The notes beneath the pieces were generated by a model. The model was not told the origin of the DNA. It did no database searches and saw nothing but the letters and a program-made list of their open reading frames with translations. This document shows positions 16,464 to 25,887 of a DNA stretch of 64,000 bases, in pieces; position 1 is the first letter of the stretch, and every line of letters starts with the position of its first letter. Where the stretch lies: the NCBI RefSeq assembly GCF_016446285.1, contig NZ_CP054140.1, forward strand, positions 477,501-541,500. The letters are read 5' to 3'. This stretch comes from Desulfobulbus oligotrophicus. Lineage in GTDB: Bacteria; Desulfobacterota; Desulfobulbia; Desulfobulbales; Desulfobulbaceae. A program made the translations under genes and the position numbers.

Positions 16464-17732
16464 TCAGGCCGATTGCCCGTCTGCCAGCACCTTGCTGCCA
16501 TTAAACGACTCTTCATGGTACCCGAAACTCACTGTGCAGTTGCGACCGATACGCATATCCTGAGCAATGCGCGCCTCTTTGCCGATCAGGGTGATACCGG
16601 TGTACAGATGTTTGGGATATGTCCGGTTAACCACCGTGAGGTTGTCACCATAACCAATCACCGCACCGGCTTCAACCCGAACCCGTTTATCGAGAATCGC
16701 CAAATCAACAACCGCGTTCTTTTCAATAACGCAGTCATCAAAGACCACGGAGTTGGAGACCACTGCATCCTTCCCTACCCATACTCCCGGTGAAAGCACA
16801 GAGTTGGTGACCGTGCCTTCAATCACACAGCCTGCAGAGATAAGCGATGAACTCACCTTGCTGCCGGACAGAAAGCGGGCCGGAGCCCGATCCATGGGGT
16901 GGTCGCCGTATTCCGGATTGGGCCGGATCTCCCATTCCTCCGGTGAAAATTCCGAATCTTCCCGGATAATATCCATATTGGTTTCCCAATAGGACTGGAT
17001 TGTCCCCACATCGCGCCAGTAGCCGTAAAAGGGATAGGCATAGACACGGTCTTCATTGATGGCCCGCGGGATGATATCCATACCGAAATCCACCTCTTGC
17101 CGATCCCGGGCCAGGGTGCGGAGCAGGTAGGCGGTATCAAACACATAAATACCCATGGAGGCGAGGTTGGTCCGCGGTACCTTGGGTTTTTCTTCCCAGT
17201 CGATGATCCGGTTTTCATTGTCAATGATGCCGGCACCGAACTGATGAATATCCTTTTTGGGGACCACCATCATGCCGATGGTGATGTCGGCCCGTTTATG
17301 CTCGTGATAGGAGAGCATGGCATCAAAGTCCATCCGGTAGATATGATCACCGGACAAGATAACCACCTGTTCACTGGGATTGGCAAGAATAAAATCAATA
17401 TTCTGACGGATGGCGTCTGCGGTGCCCTGATACCAGTCCGCGTCTTTTTCACCGGTCCGGGGCGGCAGGATCTTGATGCCCCGGGTACGGCCGGTAAAGT
17501 CCCAGGCAGCACCATCGCCAATGTGCGCCATGAGTGACAACGGCTTGTACTGGGTCAGCACGCCCACCCTTGTCAGACCGGAGTTCATCACATTGGACAG
17601 GCTGAAATCAATAATCCGGTAAATACCGCCAAACGGTACAGCAGGTTTGGCCCGACGACCGACCAGCAGGTTCAGCCGGCTACCGATCCCGCCGGCCAGG
17701 AGAAGAACAAGGGCATCACCGCTTTCTCTCAT
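16464..17732 (-). CDS. glgC: Glucose-1-phosphate adenylyltransferase
   Basis: 422 aa from the ATG at 17732, which overlaps the upstream gene's stop (ATGA). The N-terminal nucleotidyltransferase domain has the full pyrophosphorylase signature LLAGGIGSRLNLLVGRRAKPAVPFGG, with YRIIDFSLSNVMNSG, WYQGTADAI and ILSGDHIYRMD. A C-terminal left-handed beta-helix (VIEGTVTNSVLSPGVWVG...) follows. It makes ADP-glucose from ATP and glucose-1-phosphate for glycogen synthesis. It overlaps the second GlgC-like gene by 4 nt and lies in the same operon, so the two may form a hetero-oligomer or divide labour. Confidence 0.92.
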   Translation of the reverse strand: MRESGDALVLLLAGGIGSRLNLLVGRRAKPAVPFGGIYRIIDFSLSNVMNSGLTRVGVLTQYKPLSLMAHIGDGAAWDFTGRTRGIKILPPRTGEKDADWYQGTADAIRQNIDFILANPSEQVVILSGDHIYRMDFDAMLSYHEHKRADITIGMMVVPKKDIHQFGAGIIDNENRIIDWEEKPKVPRTNLASMGIYVFDTAYLLRTLARDRQEVDFGMDIIPRAINEDRVYAYPFYGYWRDVGTIQSYWETNMDIIREDSEFSPEEWEIRPNPEYGDHPMDRAPARFLSGSKVSSSLISAGCVIEGTVTNSVLSPGVWVGKDAVVSNSVVFDDCVIEKNAVVDLAILDKRVRVEAGAVIGYGDNLTVVNRTYPKHLYTGITLIGKEARIAQDMRIGRNCTVSFGYHEESFNGSKVLADGQSA

Positions 17733-18982
17733 CTCAGCTCCTCCCCATCTTCGAGTTTTGTTTTCGGCCACTTCTCCGGTGCTATTCGCGGATCGACCCG
17801 GCAACCGCAGCCGATCTGCTGGTCTTCGGGAATATTGTTGTTCCAACCGATGACCGTGATCCGACTCGGCTTTTCGCAGTTTGGTGCACCGACACGGACG
17901 TTACGGTTGAACACAGTGTTCACGTCACTGACCATGCGATGTAACTTGGCTCCAGGATGGATGATGTTATCGAAAAAAATGATCGAATCGTTGACCTCTG
18001 CCCCGGCCTTGACATGGACGCCGGGGAAGATAATCGAGTTGCGCACAGTCCCTTCAATAATACTGCCGTTGTAGACCATGGAGTTGTCGAGCACCCCATG
18101 AGGCCCGATCTTCACCGGTTGACGATCGCCGATATTCCGATGACACAGGTTGGTACGAAGGCCCCAGGCCTCAAGATCGATCTTTGGTTCCGGACCGAGC
18201 AGATCCATCGAGGTCTGCCAGTACTCATCAATGGTACGGGTGTACCCCCAGTACCCGTTAAACTTGTAGCCACAGATCTTATAGTGCTGCTCCATCATCT
18301 TCGGGATGATATCGCGGCCGAACTCGTACGAGTCGGTCTGTTGGTTTTTTTCCAGTTCTTTATACAGCACCTCCGGCCGGAAACAGAACACGGTGAGCGA
18401 AGCCCAGCAGCCCTTAGGTGAGGTTGGTTTCTCTTCATAGGAGAGCACCCGGCCGCCGACCGGCCCTTCATCGGCAATTTCGGCCACACCGAAACGAGAG
18501 GCAGACTCCGGCGGCACTTCAATAAAAGCAGCGGTGAGATCAGCATCCTGTTCGTTATGGTAACGGATCATCTTGCGATAATCCATCTGATAGATATGGT
18601 CGCCGGAGAGAATCAGGATAACCGACGGATCGTGATACTGAATGAAGTCAAGGTTCTGGTAGACTGCGTCGGCAGAGCCTCGGTACCAGTATGAGTTGTC
18701 GTAATCTTTAAACGGCGGCAGGATGGAGATACCGCGATTACGGCCGATCATGTCCCAGGCGGCCCCGGTACCAATATGGTTGATCAGAGAGTACGAACGA
18801 TACTGACTGAGAATGGCAACCCGCTCAATCCCGGACTGGAGCAGATTGGAGAGTGGAAAATCAATAACGCGGGCAAAACCGCCGAAGGGTACAGCGGATT
18901 TGGGACGATAGTGAGTCAGCACGCCCAATTCATCGACACGCCCGCCTGCCAGAATCATCGCCAAAGTCGAAGGTCTATACAT
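17729..18982 (-). CDS. GlgC-like sugar-phosphate nucleotidyltransferase (divergent paralogue)
   Basis: 417 aa from the ATG at 18982 (MYRPSTLAMILAGG); in-frame codons further upstream are ignored. Overall GlgC architecture is kept: SAVPFGGFARVIDFPLSNLLQSG, WYRGSADAVYQNLD, LILSGDHIYQMDY, then a beta-helix. The nucleotide loop is altered to LAGGRVDELGVLTHYRPKS: the usual G-x-G-S/T-R-L is absent and the Arg/Lys pair reads RPKS instead of RAKP. A regulatory or altered-specificity partner of GlgC, in the manner of GlgD, is plausible but unproven. It is upstream in the same operon. Confidence 0.82.
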   Translation of the reverse strand: MYRPSTLAMILAGGRVDELGVLTHYRPKSAVPFGGFARVIDFPLSNLLQSGIERVAILSQYRSYSLINHIGTGAAWDMIGRNRGISILPPFKDYDNSYWYRGSADAVYQNLDFIQYHDPSVILILSGDHIYQMDYRKMIRYHNEQDADLTAAFIEVPPESASRFGVAEIADEGPVGGRVLSYEEKPTSPKGCWASLTVFCFRPEVLYKELEKNQQTDSYEFGRDIIPKMMEQHYKICGYKFNGYWGYTRTIDEYWQTSMDLLGPEPKIDLEAWGLRTNLCHRNIGDRQPVKIGPHGVLDNSMVYNGSIIEGTVRNSIIFPGVHVKAGAEVNDSIIFFDNIIHPGAKLHRMVSDVNTVFNRNVRVGAPNCEKPSRITVIGWNNNIPEDQQIGCGCRVDPRIAPEKWPKTKLEDGEELR

Positions 18983-19163
18983 AAGGCACCGTGCAAAAGA
19001 ATATTCGTTACGTTCAACGGCCGCAGCACTTGGCACTGATCATCAAACGCCATGCATGATGAGCATTACAGCCCCATAATATGCTCTACCTGCCGTAAGG
19101 TGCAAGGAATATCTGCCGACTCCGATGCGAAACCGATAGGGGGACACTCTGTGCCGTTAAAAA

Positions 19164-20195
19164 CTATTTAACGTGCTGAGTAATAAGACGTATAAGCGTA
19201 TTTGTTGTGAACTCCTGATTTTCACGCAACCCCAGATTCTTGATGGGTGTTTCCGCCCGCGCTGCCTCCCGGTGCCCGCCGGCGGGACCAAAGCGGCCGA
19301 AAGTGGTCTTGGCAAGCTTACCGGCATTTTTTCGGTAGCCGTCACAGCGAAAAATGACCACCAGCTTCTCCACATGAACACCGGAAACAATGACCCAGTC
19401 AAACCCCTCTACCCGATTAAAAAAATCAGCGATAATCACCAGGATATCAGGTGTGCTCACCTTGCCGAGGTGCACATAGGCCCGCCGCTTGCTGACCTTG
19501 AGTTCATTGAGTGCGGTACGAAAGTACCGGAGCTCGGAGCGACGCAGTTCGGTCAGCTCGAACTTGCGCACCAGGTTCAGGTTGGCGATGTTAAACAGAT
19601 AACGAAAACTGATGCCATCCGCTATCTGCATATTGTGCTTCTGAAAATTCTGGGTATCAACCTTGATCCCGTAAAACAGGGCAGTAGCCAGGGCGACTGA
19701 AGGCTTAATACCGGCTGCTCTGAGGTACTCCACCATCATGGAAGAGACAGCACCGTACTCGGGCCGAATATCGATAAAGGCCGCATCCCAGCCGGTGGTC
19801 ACCGGGTGATGATCGATCACCACATCAAATGTCATCCTTTCAAAGCAGGCAAGATGATTGGGCTGGGAATCGAGCAGGATTTTTTTGCTGTAGTCCTTGG
19901 CGGACAGGGTGTGGAGCCGTTCCATGGGAACCTTCAACCGGTCCACCATGGTCAGGTTGTTGAGGCGGCGGATTTCATTGGGGTGACCGATGGTCACACT
20001 CTGCACCCGATAGCTGAGTAAACGCTTGAGTGCCATGGCAGAGGCAATGGCATCCGGATCGGCGTTAATGGCTATCAAAACCGTATCACTTCGTTCAAAG
20101 ACAGACCAGAAGCCGTTGAGACGAGCTATCGCCGAATTTTTACTGGCACTGCGCGTAATATTGTTGTCGGCAATTTTTTCAAGTCGTTTCTGCAT
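19164..20195 (-). CDS. DHH-family phosphoesterase (NrnA-like)
   Basis: 343 aa from the ATG at 20195; a TTG 4 codons upstream is possible. The DHH domain has IAINADPDAIASAMALKRLL, a motif-II region, DVVIDHHPVTTGW (the DHH signature, about residues 124-136) and EYGAVSSMMVEYL. The C-terminal DHHA1 substrate-binding motif is GPAGGHREAARAE. Characterised relatives are nano-RNases and pAp phosphatases. It diverges from the LPS permease gene across about 400 bp. Confidence 0.82.
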   Translation of the reverse strand: MQKRLEKIADNNITRSASKNSAIARLNGFWSVFERSDTVLIAINADPDAIASAMALKRLLSYRVQSVTIGHPNEIRRLNNLTMVDRLKVPMERLHTLSAKDYSKKILLDSQPNHLACFERMTFDVVIDHHPVTTGWDAAFIDIRPEYGAVSSMMVEYLRAAGIKPSVALATALFYGIKVDTQNFQKHNMQIADGISFRYLFNIANLNLVRKFELTELRRSELRYFRTALNELKVSKRRAYVHLGKVSTPDILVIIADFFNRVEGFDWVIVSGVHVEKLVVIFRCDGYRKNAGKLAKTTFGRFGPAGGHREAARAETPIKNLGLRENQEFTTNTLIRLITQHVK

Positions 20196-20611
20196 ATTCG
20201 AGACCAAAGGTCAGAACCTTTGTTTTCGTTTAAGAAAAAAACACTGACCAGGCAAAACCATCGGCCGGCGAAAAAGGGGGATCCACCATCTTTTTGTCGC
20301 TGTTGCTGTACCCGGCAGGAGGATTTCCCCGTGCTGAGTAAAAGTAGACAACACCAACATTTAATCGTTCCCCATGTCAACTGTCATGCGTCACCAATAA
20401 AAACGAAAGACGAAGCTTACACACAGACACCAAGAAGCGCAAGCACGTCTTTTGAATAAAGGTCTGCATCCATGCCACAAACCTGTTCTCTATTGCTTGA
20501 CTGAACACGGCCCACAGGGTACACAACAGATGTACAACTTCACGAGCAATACCTTGCCAAACCGTGGCCTGTTCACCACTCTCCCACCCCGATGGAGTAC
20601 GCGGCTGTTTC
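20196..20611. other. Divergent intergenic region
   Basis: About 415 bp between two divergent genes (DHH phosphoesterase and LptF/G permease). It must hold both promoters, but I see no clear consensus boxes, hairpin or small gene. Confidence 0.5.
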
Positions 20612-21694
20612 ATGATCTTGTTGCATCGTTACATTCTTCTGCATTTCTTTCGTAACCTCGGTCTACTTCTCACCAGTTTCATCAGCATCTACCTGCTGAT
20701 TGATTTCTTTGAAAAGATTGATAATTTCGTAGAAAAAGGTAAGTCCTTCGCGTTAATCGGCCAGTATTTTCTGTTCAATATCCCCTTTATCATCGACATG
20801 ATGAGTCCGGTCTGTCTGCTTCTGGCCGGAGTCGTTACCTTAGGAATGCTGAGCCACAGCAACGAGCTCATTGCTCTTAAGGCCTGCGGGATTCCGCTCA
20901 AAACCATTGTCAAACCGATCATCGGAGCTACCCTGGCCTGTGTTCTTCTCTTCCTTGCCATGGATCAATTCGTGCTCCCCCGTACGAACTCGACCACCAA
21001 CTACATCTGGAACCGCGAGGTAAAGGGGAAGACACCTTTGGGTATCTACCGTAACGGCCGCTACTATTACCGTGGCCAGGACGGATTTTATTCCTTCTCG
21101 CGACCTGACCCGCAAAAAAATGTATTCAACAACTTTTCCTATATGATCTGGCAGAAAGACTATGCGACAAAAACACTGATTGCCGCCCGGACCGCACTGT
21201 GGGATGAGAACGGCTGGACCCTGTACAATGGCCAGGTGCAGGATACCGTCGGCAACGGCCGTTACTCCGCCAAGGTCTTTCAGGAACAGCGTTTCACTTT
21301 TCCTGAACAACCCGAGGATTTTTTTGTGCCTGCCTACCGCTCCATGGAGCTCTCCCTTGTGCAACTGTACAAAGAGACACAGGATGCCCATTCAAAAGAA
21401 GACCGCAACAAGGCGTGGGCAGACTTTTACGGACGCATCTCCTACACGCTGCTCGGCCTGCCGCTGCTTTTACTCGGCCTGCCCATGCTGCTGATTATCT
21501 ACCGCAGATGGGGCCGGGATCTGTCACTGGCTGTCCCGGTCAGCTGCAGTATGGCCTTCCTTTGCTGGGGTGCCTATACAATTTTACAGTCATTGGCTAG
21601 GGCAAACTACATACCGCCCCTGGCTGCGGCACTCCCCATACATCTTCTGGTCGGCAGCCTCGGTGTGTTCCTGCTGTTGCGTGAGGATACCTGA
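20612..21694 (+). CDS. LptF/LptG family LPS export permease
   Basis: 360 aa from the ATG at 20612 (MILLHRYILLHFF). It has the YjgP/YjgQ layout: an N-terminal membrane helix pair, a third helix around LLAGVVTLGMLSHSNELIALKACG (the conserved coupling-helix region), a large periplasmic jellyroll (about residues 125-265) and three C-terminal helices. With LptB and LptC it extracts LPS from the inner membrane. Assignment to G rather than F is not firm. Two genes follow within 2 nt, an unusual operon for this function. Confidence 0.85.
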   Translation: MILLHRYILLHFFRNLGLLLTSFISIYLLIDFFEKIDNFVEKGKSFALIGQYFLFNIPFIIDMMSPVCLLLAGVVTLGMLSHSNELIALKACGIPLKTIVKPIIGATLACVLLFLAMDQFVLPRTNSTTNYIWNREVKGKTPLGIYRNGRYYYRGQDGFYSFSRPDPQKNVFNNFSYMIWQKDYATKTLIAARTALWDENGWTLYNGQVQDTVGNGRYSAKVFQEQRFTFPEQPEDFFVPAYRSMELSLVQLYKETQDAHSKEDRNKAWADFYGRISYTLLGLPLLLLGLPMLLIIYRRWGRDLSLAVPVSCSMAFLCWGAYTILQSLARANYIPPLAAALPIHLLVGSLGVFLLLREDT

Positions 21695-21695
21695 T

Positions 21696-22454
21696 ATGTC
21701 CCGATTGATAGGTATAGTCGGTGTTCCACCGCTGGCTATTATTGAAAAGATAAACCGTGACGGCGACCGCATCGTTGACCTTGATGAGCCGCAAGTGCGG
21801 GCCCCCATCGACCAGACAGCGGCCTATATCCCCAGGGTGTACTGCGCGATCTTACGCACTGTTCTGCTCAACAGCCTGCATCTCCCCCTTGAGCACGTCT
21901 ATATTGATGTCGGGCCGGGAAAGTGCGACTGCGCCCTCCATGTTGCAGGCATCCTCGCTGATCTGCTCCATGTGCCGGTTACCCCTACCCGCAACCAGGA
22001 CACCCGTTCTTTCGGGTATCCGCTTTGTACCAGCCGTATGCCGCTGATGGAAAAGGTGAGCAGGATCACCAAGGGTGTCCAGTCTGCCGCACCGCACGCA
22101 CCGATCCCGCCCTGTCAACCAAGCTGCGGATTTTGGGGGGTGCCGCCGCGGGATTTTGCCCTGCTTGATCTTTTTCCGGAGACCACCCACGTCTTTGGCT
22201 GGACCCGATGCATGGAAAACAAAACTCCGGCAGACCTCGAACTGGAGCATGTGGTTGATCCGTCCATTCCCATGGTCTTTTTCTCGCAATCATTTTGCGC
22301 GAAATCAGCCCTGGCTAAACGTCTGGCAGACAGACATCCCCGAGCCATCGCTGTGGACTGCGATGTTACCCCCTCCAGCTCCACGCGCGCGAAAATAGAG
22401 GCTTTCCTCGAACTCTCCGGGATTGTTCCGGGCCGTAAGACACGTACACCCTGA
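21696..22454 (+). CDS. Cys-containing protein of unknown function paired with an HgdC-like ATPase
   Basis: 252 aa from the ATG at 21696, one base after the permease stop. I do not recognise the family. Visible features are VGPGKCDCALHVAG (about residues 74-87), PPCQPSCGFWGVPPRDFALLDLFPET (about 145-165), HVFGWTRCMEN and a C-terminal VFFSQSFCAKSALAKRLADRHPRAIAVDCD. The clustered cysteines could bind an iron-sulphur cluster. Its last base is shared with the next gene's ATG, so it is tightly coupled to the BadF/HgdC-type ATPase. Activator ATPases normally work on an Fe-S partner enzyme, so a partner role is a reasonable guess. Confidence 0.6.
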   Translation: MSRLIGIVGVPPLAIIEKINRDGDRIVDLDEPQVRAPIDQTAAYIPRVYCAILRTVLLNSLHLPLEHVYIDVGPGKCDCALHVAGILADLLHVPVTPTRNQDTRSFGYPLCTSRMPLMEKVSRITKGVQSAAPHAPIPPCQPSCGFWGVPPRDFALLDLFPETTHVFGWTRCMENKTPADLELEHVVDPSIPMVFFSQSFCAKSALAKRLADRHPRAIAVDCDVTPSSSTRAKIEAFLELSGIVPGRKTRTP

Positions 22455-23107
22455 TGCTGTTAGCCGATTTTGGTACCTCCTACAGTAAGATCCTGGACAC
22501 CGACAAAAAAGACGGTCCCCGCATTATTCCCACCAAAGAACTGCCCTCTTCTTTTATGGCAGACCTGGCCACCGGCCATAATGCCGGTCGGAGAAGCAGG
22601 CGCAGCATCAACGAACTGACAGCGCTGGCCCGGGGCGGATATGCTCTGATCAAACGGCCGGATTTTGTCCTGCTTGACTGCGGGAGCCGTGATATCAAGT
22701 TCGTCCGCTTTCACGACGGCAAAGTGGCGGATATGGGATGGAACGCCGAGTGTGGCGCTTCCATGGGGTTTACAATCGAACTGCTGTCCACCTATTACAA
22801 TCTCAACTATGCTGCAATCTCCCCTCCGACCACTGGTTTTTCCGTTACCTGCGGAGTTCTCGGCATGAGTCATATCTTCGACGCAATCATTGCCGGCGCC
22901 TCTGAGGCCGAAGCTGTGGCCGGCTTTGTGCGCGGTATTGCCCTCAATGCCTATCGCTTTGCCCATGAACCGGAAGAGATATATCTGTCCGGCGGTTTAT
23001 GCGCAAACCCCCTGTTCGTTGCCTGCCTGCCCTGCACAGTGCATACTTTGGGAAGATTTGTGCTGCTCAGCGGGCTGCAGGCCACCCTTTCGCAGGCCTC
23101 TGCATAA
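22454..23107 (+). CDS. BadF/BadG/HgdC-type ATPase (acyl-CoA dehydratase activator-like)
   Basis: 217 aa, shorter than the usual ~260. The ASKHA fold is suggested by MLLADFGTSYSKILDTD (phosphate 1), LLDCGSRDIKFVRFHDGKV (matching the family's DIGGQD-K), WNAECGASMGFTIELL, VTCGVLGMSHIFDAI and YLSGGLCANP (adenosine motif). The Cys in ECGASMG and the Cys in TCGVLG lie where activators place their [4Fe-4S]-bridging cysteines. The family drives ATP-dependent electron injection into Fe-S dehydratases or benzoyl-CoA reductases. The substrate enzyme here is unknown and no HgdAB pair is in the window. Confidence 0.75.
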   Translation: MLLADFGTSYSKILDTDKKDGPRIIPTKELPSSFMADLATGHNAGRRSRRSINELTALARGGYALIKRPDFVLLDCGSRDIKFVRFHDGKVADMGWNAECGASMGFTIELLSTYYNLNYAAISPPTTGFSVTCGVLGMSHIFDAIIAGASEAEAVAGFVRGIALNAYRFAHEPEEIYLSGGLCANPLFVACLPCTVHTLGRFVLLSGLQATLSQASA

Positions 23108-23158
23108 CCGCAGCAGAGACGAGGCAGGACCAACGCCCTGTACAACGGGTGCCGATAT

Positions 23159-23192
23159 AAAAAAAGCCGGACACTCTGACGAATGTCCGGCT
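23159..23192 (-). terminator. Rho-independent terminator of the Lys-rich small gene
   Basis: A 9-bp stem (AGCCGGACA/TGTCCGGCT) is followed on the minus strand by a run of seven T. It lies 23 bp past the stop at 23215. Confidence 0.8.
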
Positions 23193-23214
23193 CCAAAAAC
23201 CATCGCTGTTGGAA

Positions 23215-23400
23215 TTATTTCTTTATACTCTTCTTCTTATCCTTCTTCTCTTTTTTCTCTTTCTTCTTGTCCTTCTTGTCCTTCTTGTCCTTCTTGTCCT
23301 TCTTGTCCTCTTCAGCCTGCAGAGGACAGTTGGAACACATCGTTCCTTTTTTCAGATATGCTTCACAGCATTTCTTCTTTTTCTTTGTACCGTCACCCAT
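23215..23400 (-). CDS. Small Cys- and Lys-rich protein
   Basis: 61 aa from the ATG at 23400, preceded by a perfect GGAGG ribosome site with 7-nt spacing, which argues that it is a real gene. The N-terminal half is KKKKKCCEAYLKKGTMCSNCPL: two adjacent Cys, then C-x2-C, a possible small metal-binding knuckle. The C-terminal half is an almost pure Lys/Asp/Glu tail built on a 9-bp tandem repeat. Similar CC...CxxCP small proteins occur, to my recollection, in sulphate-reducing bacteria, without known function. Confidence 0.72.
   Translation of the reverse strand: MGDGTKKKKKCCEAYLKKGTMCSNCPLQAEEDKKDKKDKKDKKDKKKEKKEKKDKKKSIKK
23263..23307 (+). repeat. 9-bp tandem repeat (five copies) in the Lys-rich gene
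   Basis: CTTCTTGTC occurs five times head to tail and encodes D-K-K units of the small protein's tail on the minus strand. Such arrays are prone to slippage, so the tail length probably varies between strains. Confidence 0.9.
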
Positions 23401-23505
23401 AGCTTGCCTCCGAAGCAAGACAGATGTGATCTCTTGGTAACCATGATCCATTGTGGTGACTTCATGTTCAAAAAAGATCTTCTTTTATGATGGAGCACAC
23501 AGACC

Positions 23506-24228
23506 TTACTTCTCCTTTTCAGCCTCGGTCATCGGCGGCAGAATCTCAAGCAGTTCAACCTGGAATATAAGCATGGAACCGGGCTCAATCACCGGTGGAG
23601 CACCACGGTCACCGTATGCCAGATCCGGTGGAATATACAGCTCAAAGGTTGACCCTGTCGGCATCAGCGGCATTGCCTCCTGCCAGCCGGCAATCACCTG
23701 ACCGACCTGAAACTCTGCCGGCTCATTACGTTTGTAGGAGCTGTCGAATTCATTACCGTCAATCAGGCTTCCCTTGTACTGCACTCTGACGATGTCCTCC
23801 GGAGTAGGCTTGGTACCGGTCCCCTTTTTAATCACCTTGTACTGGAGGCCGGACTTGGTTTCAATGACACCTTCCTTTGTTTTATTTGCCTTTAAAAACT
23901 CTTCTGCCGCCTTCCGGTTTTTCTGAACCATGACGGCTGTCTTCTGGATCTGCTTCTCCTGCTGCCGTTTGGCAAAGTCCTGCTGCACTGTGGCCGCCTC
24001 CTCAGGCGTCAGCAGCGGTTTTTCCCCGGTATAGCCGTGATGAATCCCCTGCTGCAGCACGTTGAGGTCGAATTTCTCCTCCAACCCCTTGAAATACTCG
24101 CCAAGATCAAGTCCCATGGCATAGCTTAACTTCTGTTCTTCGCTCTTTAACTCCACCGGCTGATCTGCAGCCATAACCGGGCCAACCACGAGGAGCAGCA
24201 CGACGAGACCCGATAGATACGATTTCAT
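23506..24228 (-). CDS. FKBP-type peptidyl-prolyl isomerase, exported
   Basis: 240 aa from the ATG at 24228 (site AAAGGTGA upstream). There is a signal peptide (MKSYLSGLVVLLLVVGPVMA). The N-terminal dimerisation domain (KLSYAMGLDLGEYFK...) resembles FkpA/Mip. A C-terminal FKBP domain follows (about residues 125-235: SGLQYKVIKKGTG, VRVQYKGSLIDGNEFDSSY, GWQEAMPLMPTGSTFELYIP, LAYGDRGAPPVIEPGSMLIFQVEL). It is a periplasmic folding catalyst and chaperone. Single gene. Confidence 0.92.
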   Translation of the reverse strand: MKSYLSGLVVLLLVVGPVMAADQPVELKSEEQKLSYAMGLDLGEYFKGLEEKFDLNVLQQGIHHGYTGEKPLLTPEEAATVQQDFAKRQQEKQIQKTAVMVQKNRKAAEEFLKANKTKEGVIETKSGLQYKVIKKGTGTKPTPEDIVRVQYKGSLIDGNEFDSSYKRNEPAEFQVGQVIAGWQEAMPLMPTGSTFELYIPPDLAYGDRGAPPVIEPGSMLIFQVELLEILPPMTEAEKEK

Positions 24229-24443
24229 ACAGTTCACCTTTTTCCTGCGTTGAGAGTAAAACGACTCCACCTGTGAACAACAGGCACCATTGGGCAGACA
24301 AGAACACCGGTTTTCAACAGAACAGTCTGCAAAGCCGTCACATCCATTTTCATCATCGACATACATAAGAGCAGTCGGACCACTGCACACATAAGCATCT
24401 TTTTCCGTCAGTTGTCCAATCTTTTTCTGTGATGTCCCCTTTT

Positions 24444-25742
24444 TTACAGTCTTCTTTTATCAAGGACCCGTTTGGCCTTTCCTTCGGAGCGCTCTAACGT
24501 CTTCTCCTCCACCAGTTTAACATCAACATGGACCCCCACCTCAGCGGCCAGACGACTCTTTATAAAATCAATCATCCGGCGCTGTTTTTTCATCTCATCG
24601 AAGAAGATCGACTCCATCACCTCCACCAGAACCGTCATCTTGTCGGCATGATTTTCCCGTTCGATGATGATCTGATAATGGGGTTCAGTGCCTTCAATCT
24701 CAAACAGCACCTTTTCAATCTGCACCGGGAAGATGTTGACACCCTTGATAATCAGCATGTCATCGGAACGCCCCATGACACGCTCCATTCGCCGCAAAGT
24801 GCGGCCGCAGGGGCAGGGTTCGGGGATTAAACGGGTCAGATCCCTGGTCCGGTAACGGATCATGGGAAACGCCTCTTTGGTCAAGGTGGTGATCACCAGC
24901 TCCCCCACCTCACCTTCGGGCACCGGTTCCAGGGTGTCAGGATCGAGGATTTCAAAAAGAAAATGATCTTCGTTCATGTGAAGACCATTACACTCCTGAC
25001 ATTCACCCGAGACACCCGGCCCCATGACCTCGGACAGCCCATAGTTGTCTGTGGCGAGAATACCGAGCTTCTGGTTGATCTCCCTCCGCATGGCCTCTGA
25101 CCAAGGCTCACCGCCAAACAGACCGTAACGGAGCGCCAGCCCGTTGGGATTAATGCCCATCTCCATCATGGTATCCGCCATGACCAGGGCATAGGACGGG
25201 GTACAGACCAGAGCCGTGGTTTTAAAGTCCTGCATGATCTGAATCTGGCGGTTGGTGTTTCCGGAAGAGATCGGGATAACCGAGGCACCGATGAGCTCGG
25301 AACCGTAATGCAAACCAAAGCCGCCGGTAAAAAGACCGTAACCAAAGGCGATCTGGATGACGTCATTTTTCGTGACCCCGGCGGCAGTCGCCACCCGGGC
25401 CACCAGATTCGACCAGGTGCGGATATCGTTCCCTGTATAGCCGACCACCGTGGCCTGACCGGAAGTACCCGACGAAGAATGCAGCCGGATCACATCCCGC
25501 AGCGGTACGGCAAACAGCCCGTAGGGATAGTTGTCACGCAGATCCTGCTTTTCCGTAAACGGCAGCCGGCGAAGATCATCCACAGATCGGATGTCGTCGT
25601 AATTAAACTTACATTGATCAAACCGTTTCTTATAAAAGGGGACATTGGTGCCCACGCGATACAGCGTGGACTGAAGTCGCTCCAACTGAAGCTGCTCCAG
25701 GTCCTCCCTGGTCATACACTCTCGTTCAGGTTCCCAGTACAT
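24444..25742 (-). CDS. paaK: Phenylacetate-CoA ligase (first copy)
   Basis: 432 aa of the ANL adenylate-forming superfamily, PaaK branch. It shows [20 protein letters not shown] (P-loop-like A3), [55 protein letters not shown] and the C-terminal KRVLDKRRL catalytic-lysine region. It ligates CoA to phenylacetate or similar aryl acetates. A second PaaK lies at 30197. In this block they probably activate arylacetates made from aromatic amino acids by the Ior pathway. Confidence 0.9.
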   Translation of the reverse strand: MYWEPERECMTREDLEQLQLERLQSTLYRVGTNVPFYKKRFDQCKFNYDDIRSVDDLRRLPFTEKQDLRDNYPYGLFAVPLRDVIRLHSSSGTSGQATVVGYTGNDIRTWSNLVARVATAAGVTKNDVIQIAFGYGLFTGGFGLHYGSELIGASVIPISSGNTNRQIQIMQDFKTTALVCTPSYALVMADTMMEMGINPNGLALRYGLFGGEPWSEAMRREINQKLGILATDNYGLSEVMGPGVSGECQECNGLHMNEDHFLFEILDPDTLEPVPEGEVGELVITTLTKEAFPMIRYRTRDLTRLIPEPCPCGRTLRRMERVMGRSDDMLIIKGVNIFPVQIEKVLFEIEGTEPHYQIIIERENHADKMTVLVEVMESIFFDEMKKQRRMIDFIKSRLAAEVGVHVDVKLVEEKTLERSEGKAKRVLDKRRL

Positions 25743-25887
25743 AGGTTCAGTCCGCCGGATTGGCTTTAAGATTGTACAATCGTGTGATATTTTCTAAAAA
25801 CAAACAGTTTCTTACCCGGTACCCCGGCAGCGGTTGCAAGACTTGTCAGCCGGCAGCTGCTACGTCTGCCGACCACACAACAGCCTT

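Noticed and set aside
23263-23307. Possible CRISPR-like array
   Set aside because: Contiguous 9-bp units without spacers; it is a coding tandem repeat.
22890-23402. Open frame antisense to the Lys-rich gene giving a Ser/Cys/Pro-rich protein
   Set aside because: It is the complement of the Lys-codon repeat and overlaps the HgdC-like gene; the minus-strand gene has the ribosome site.
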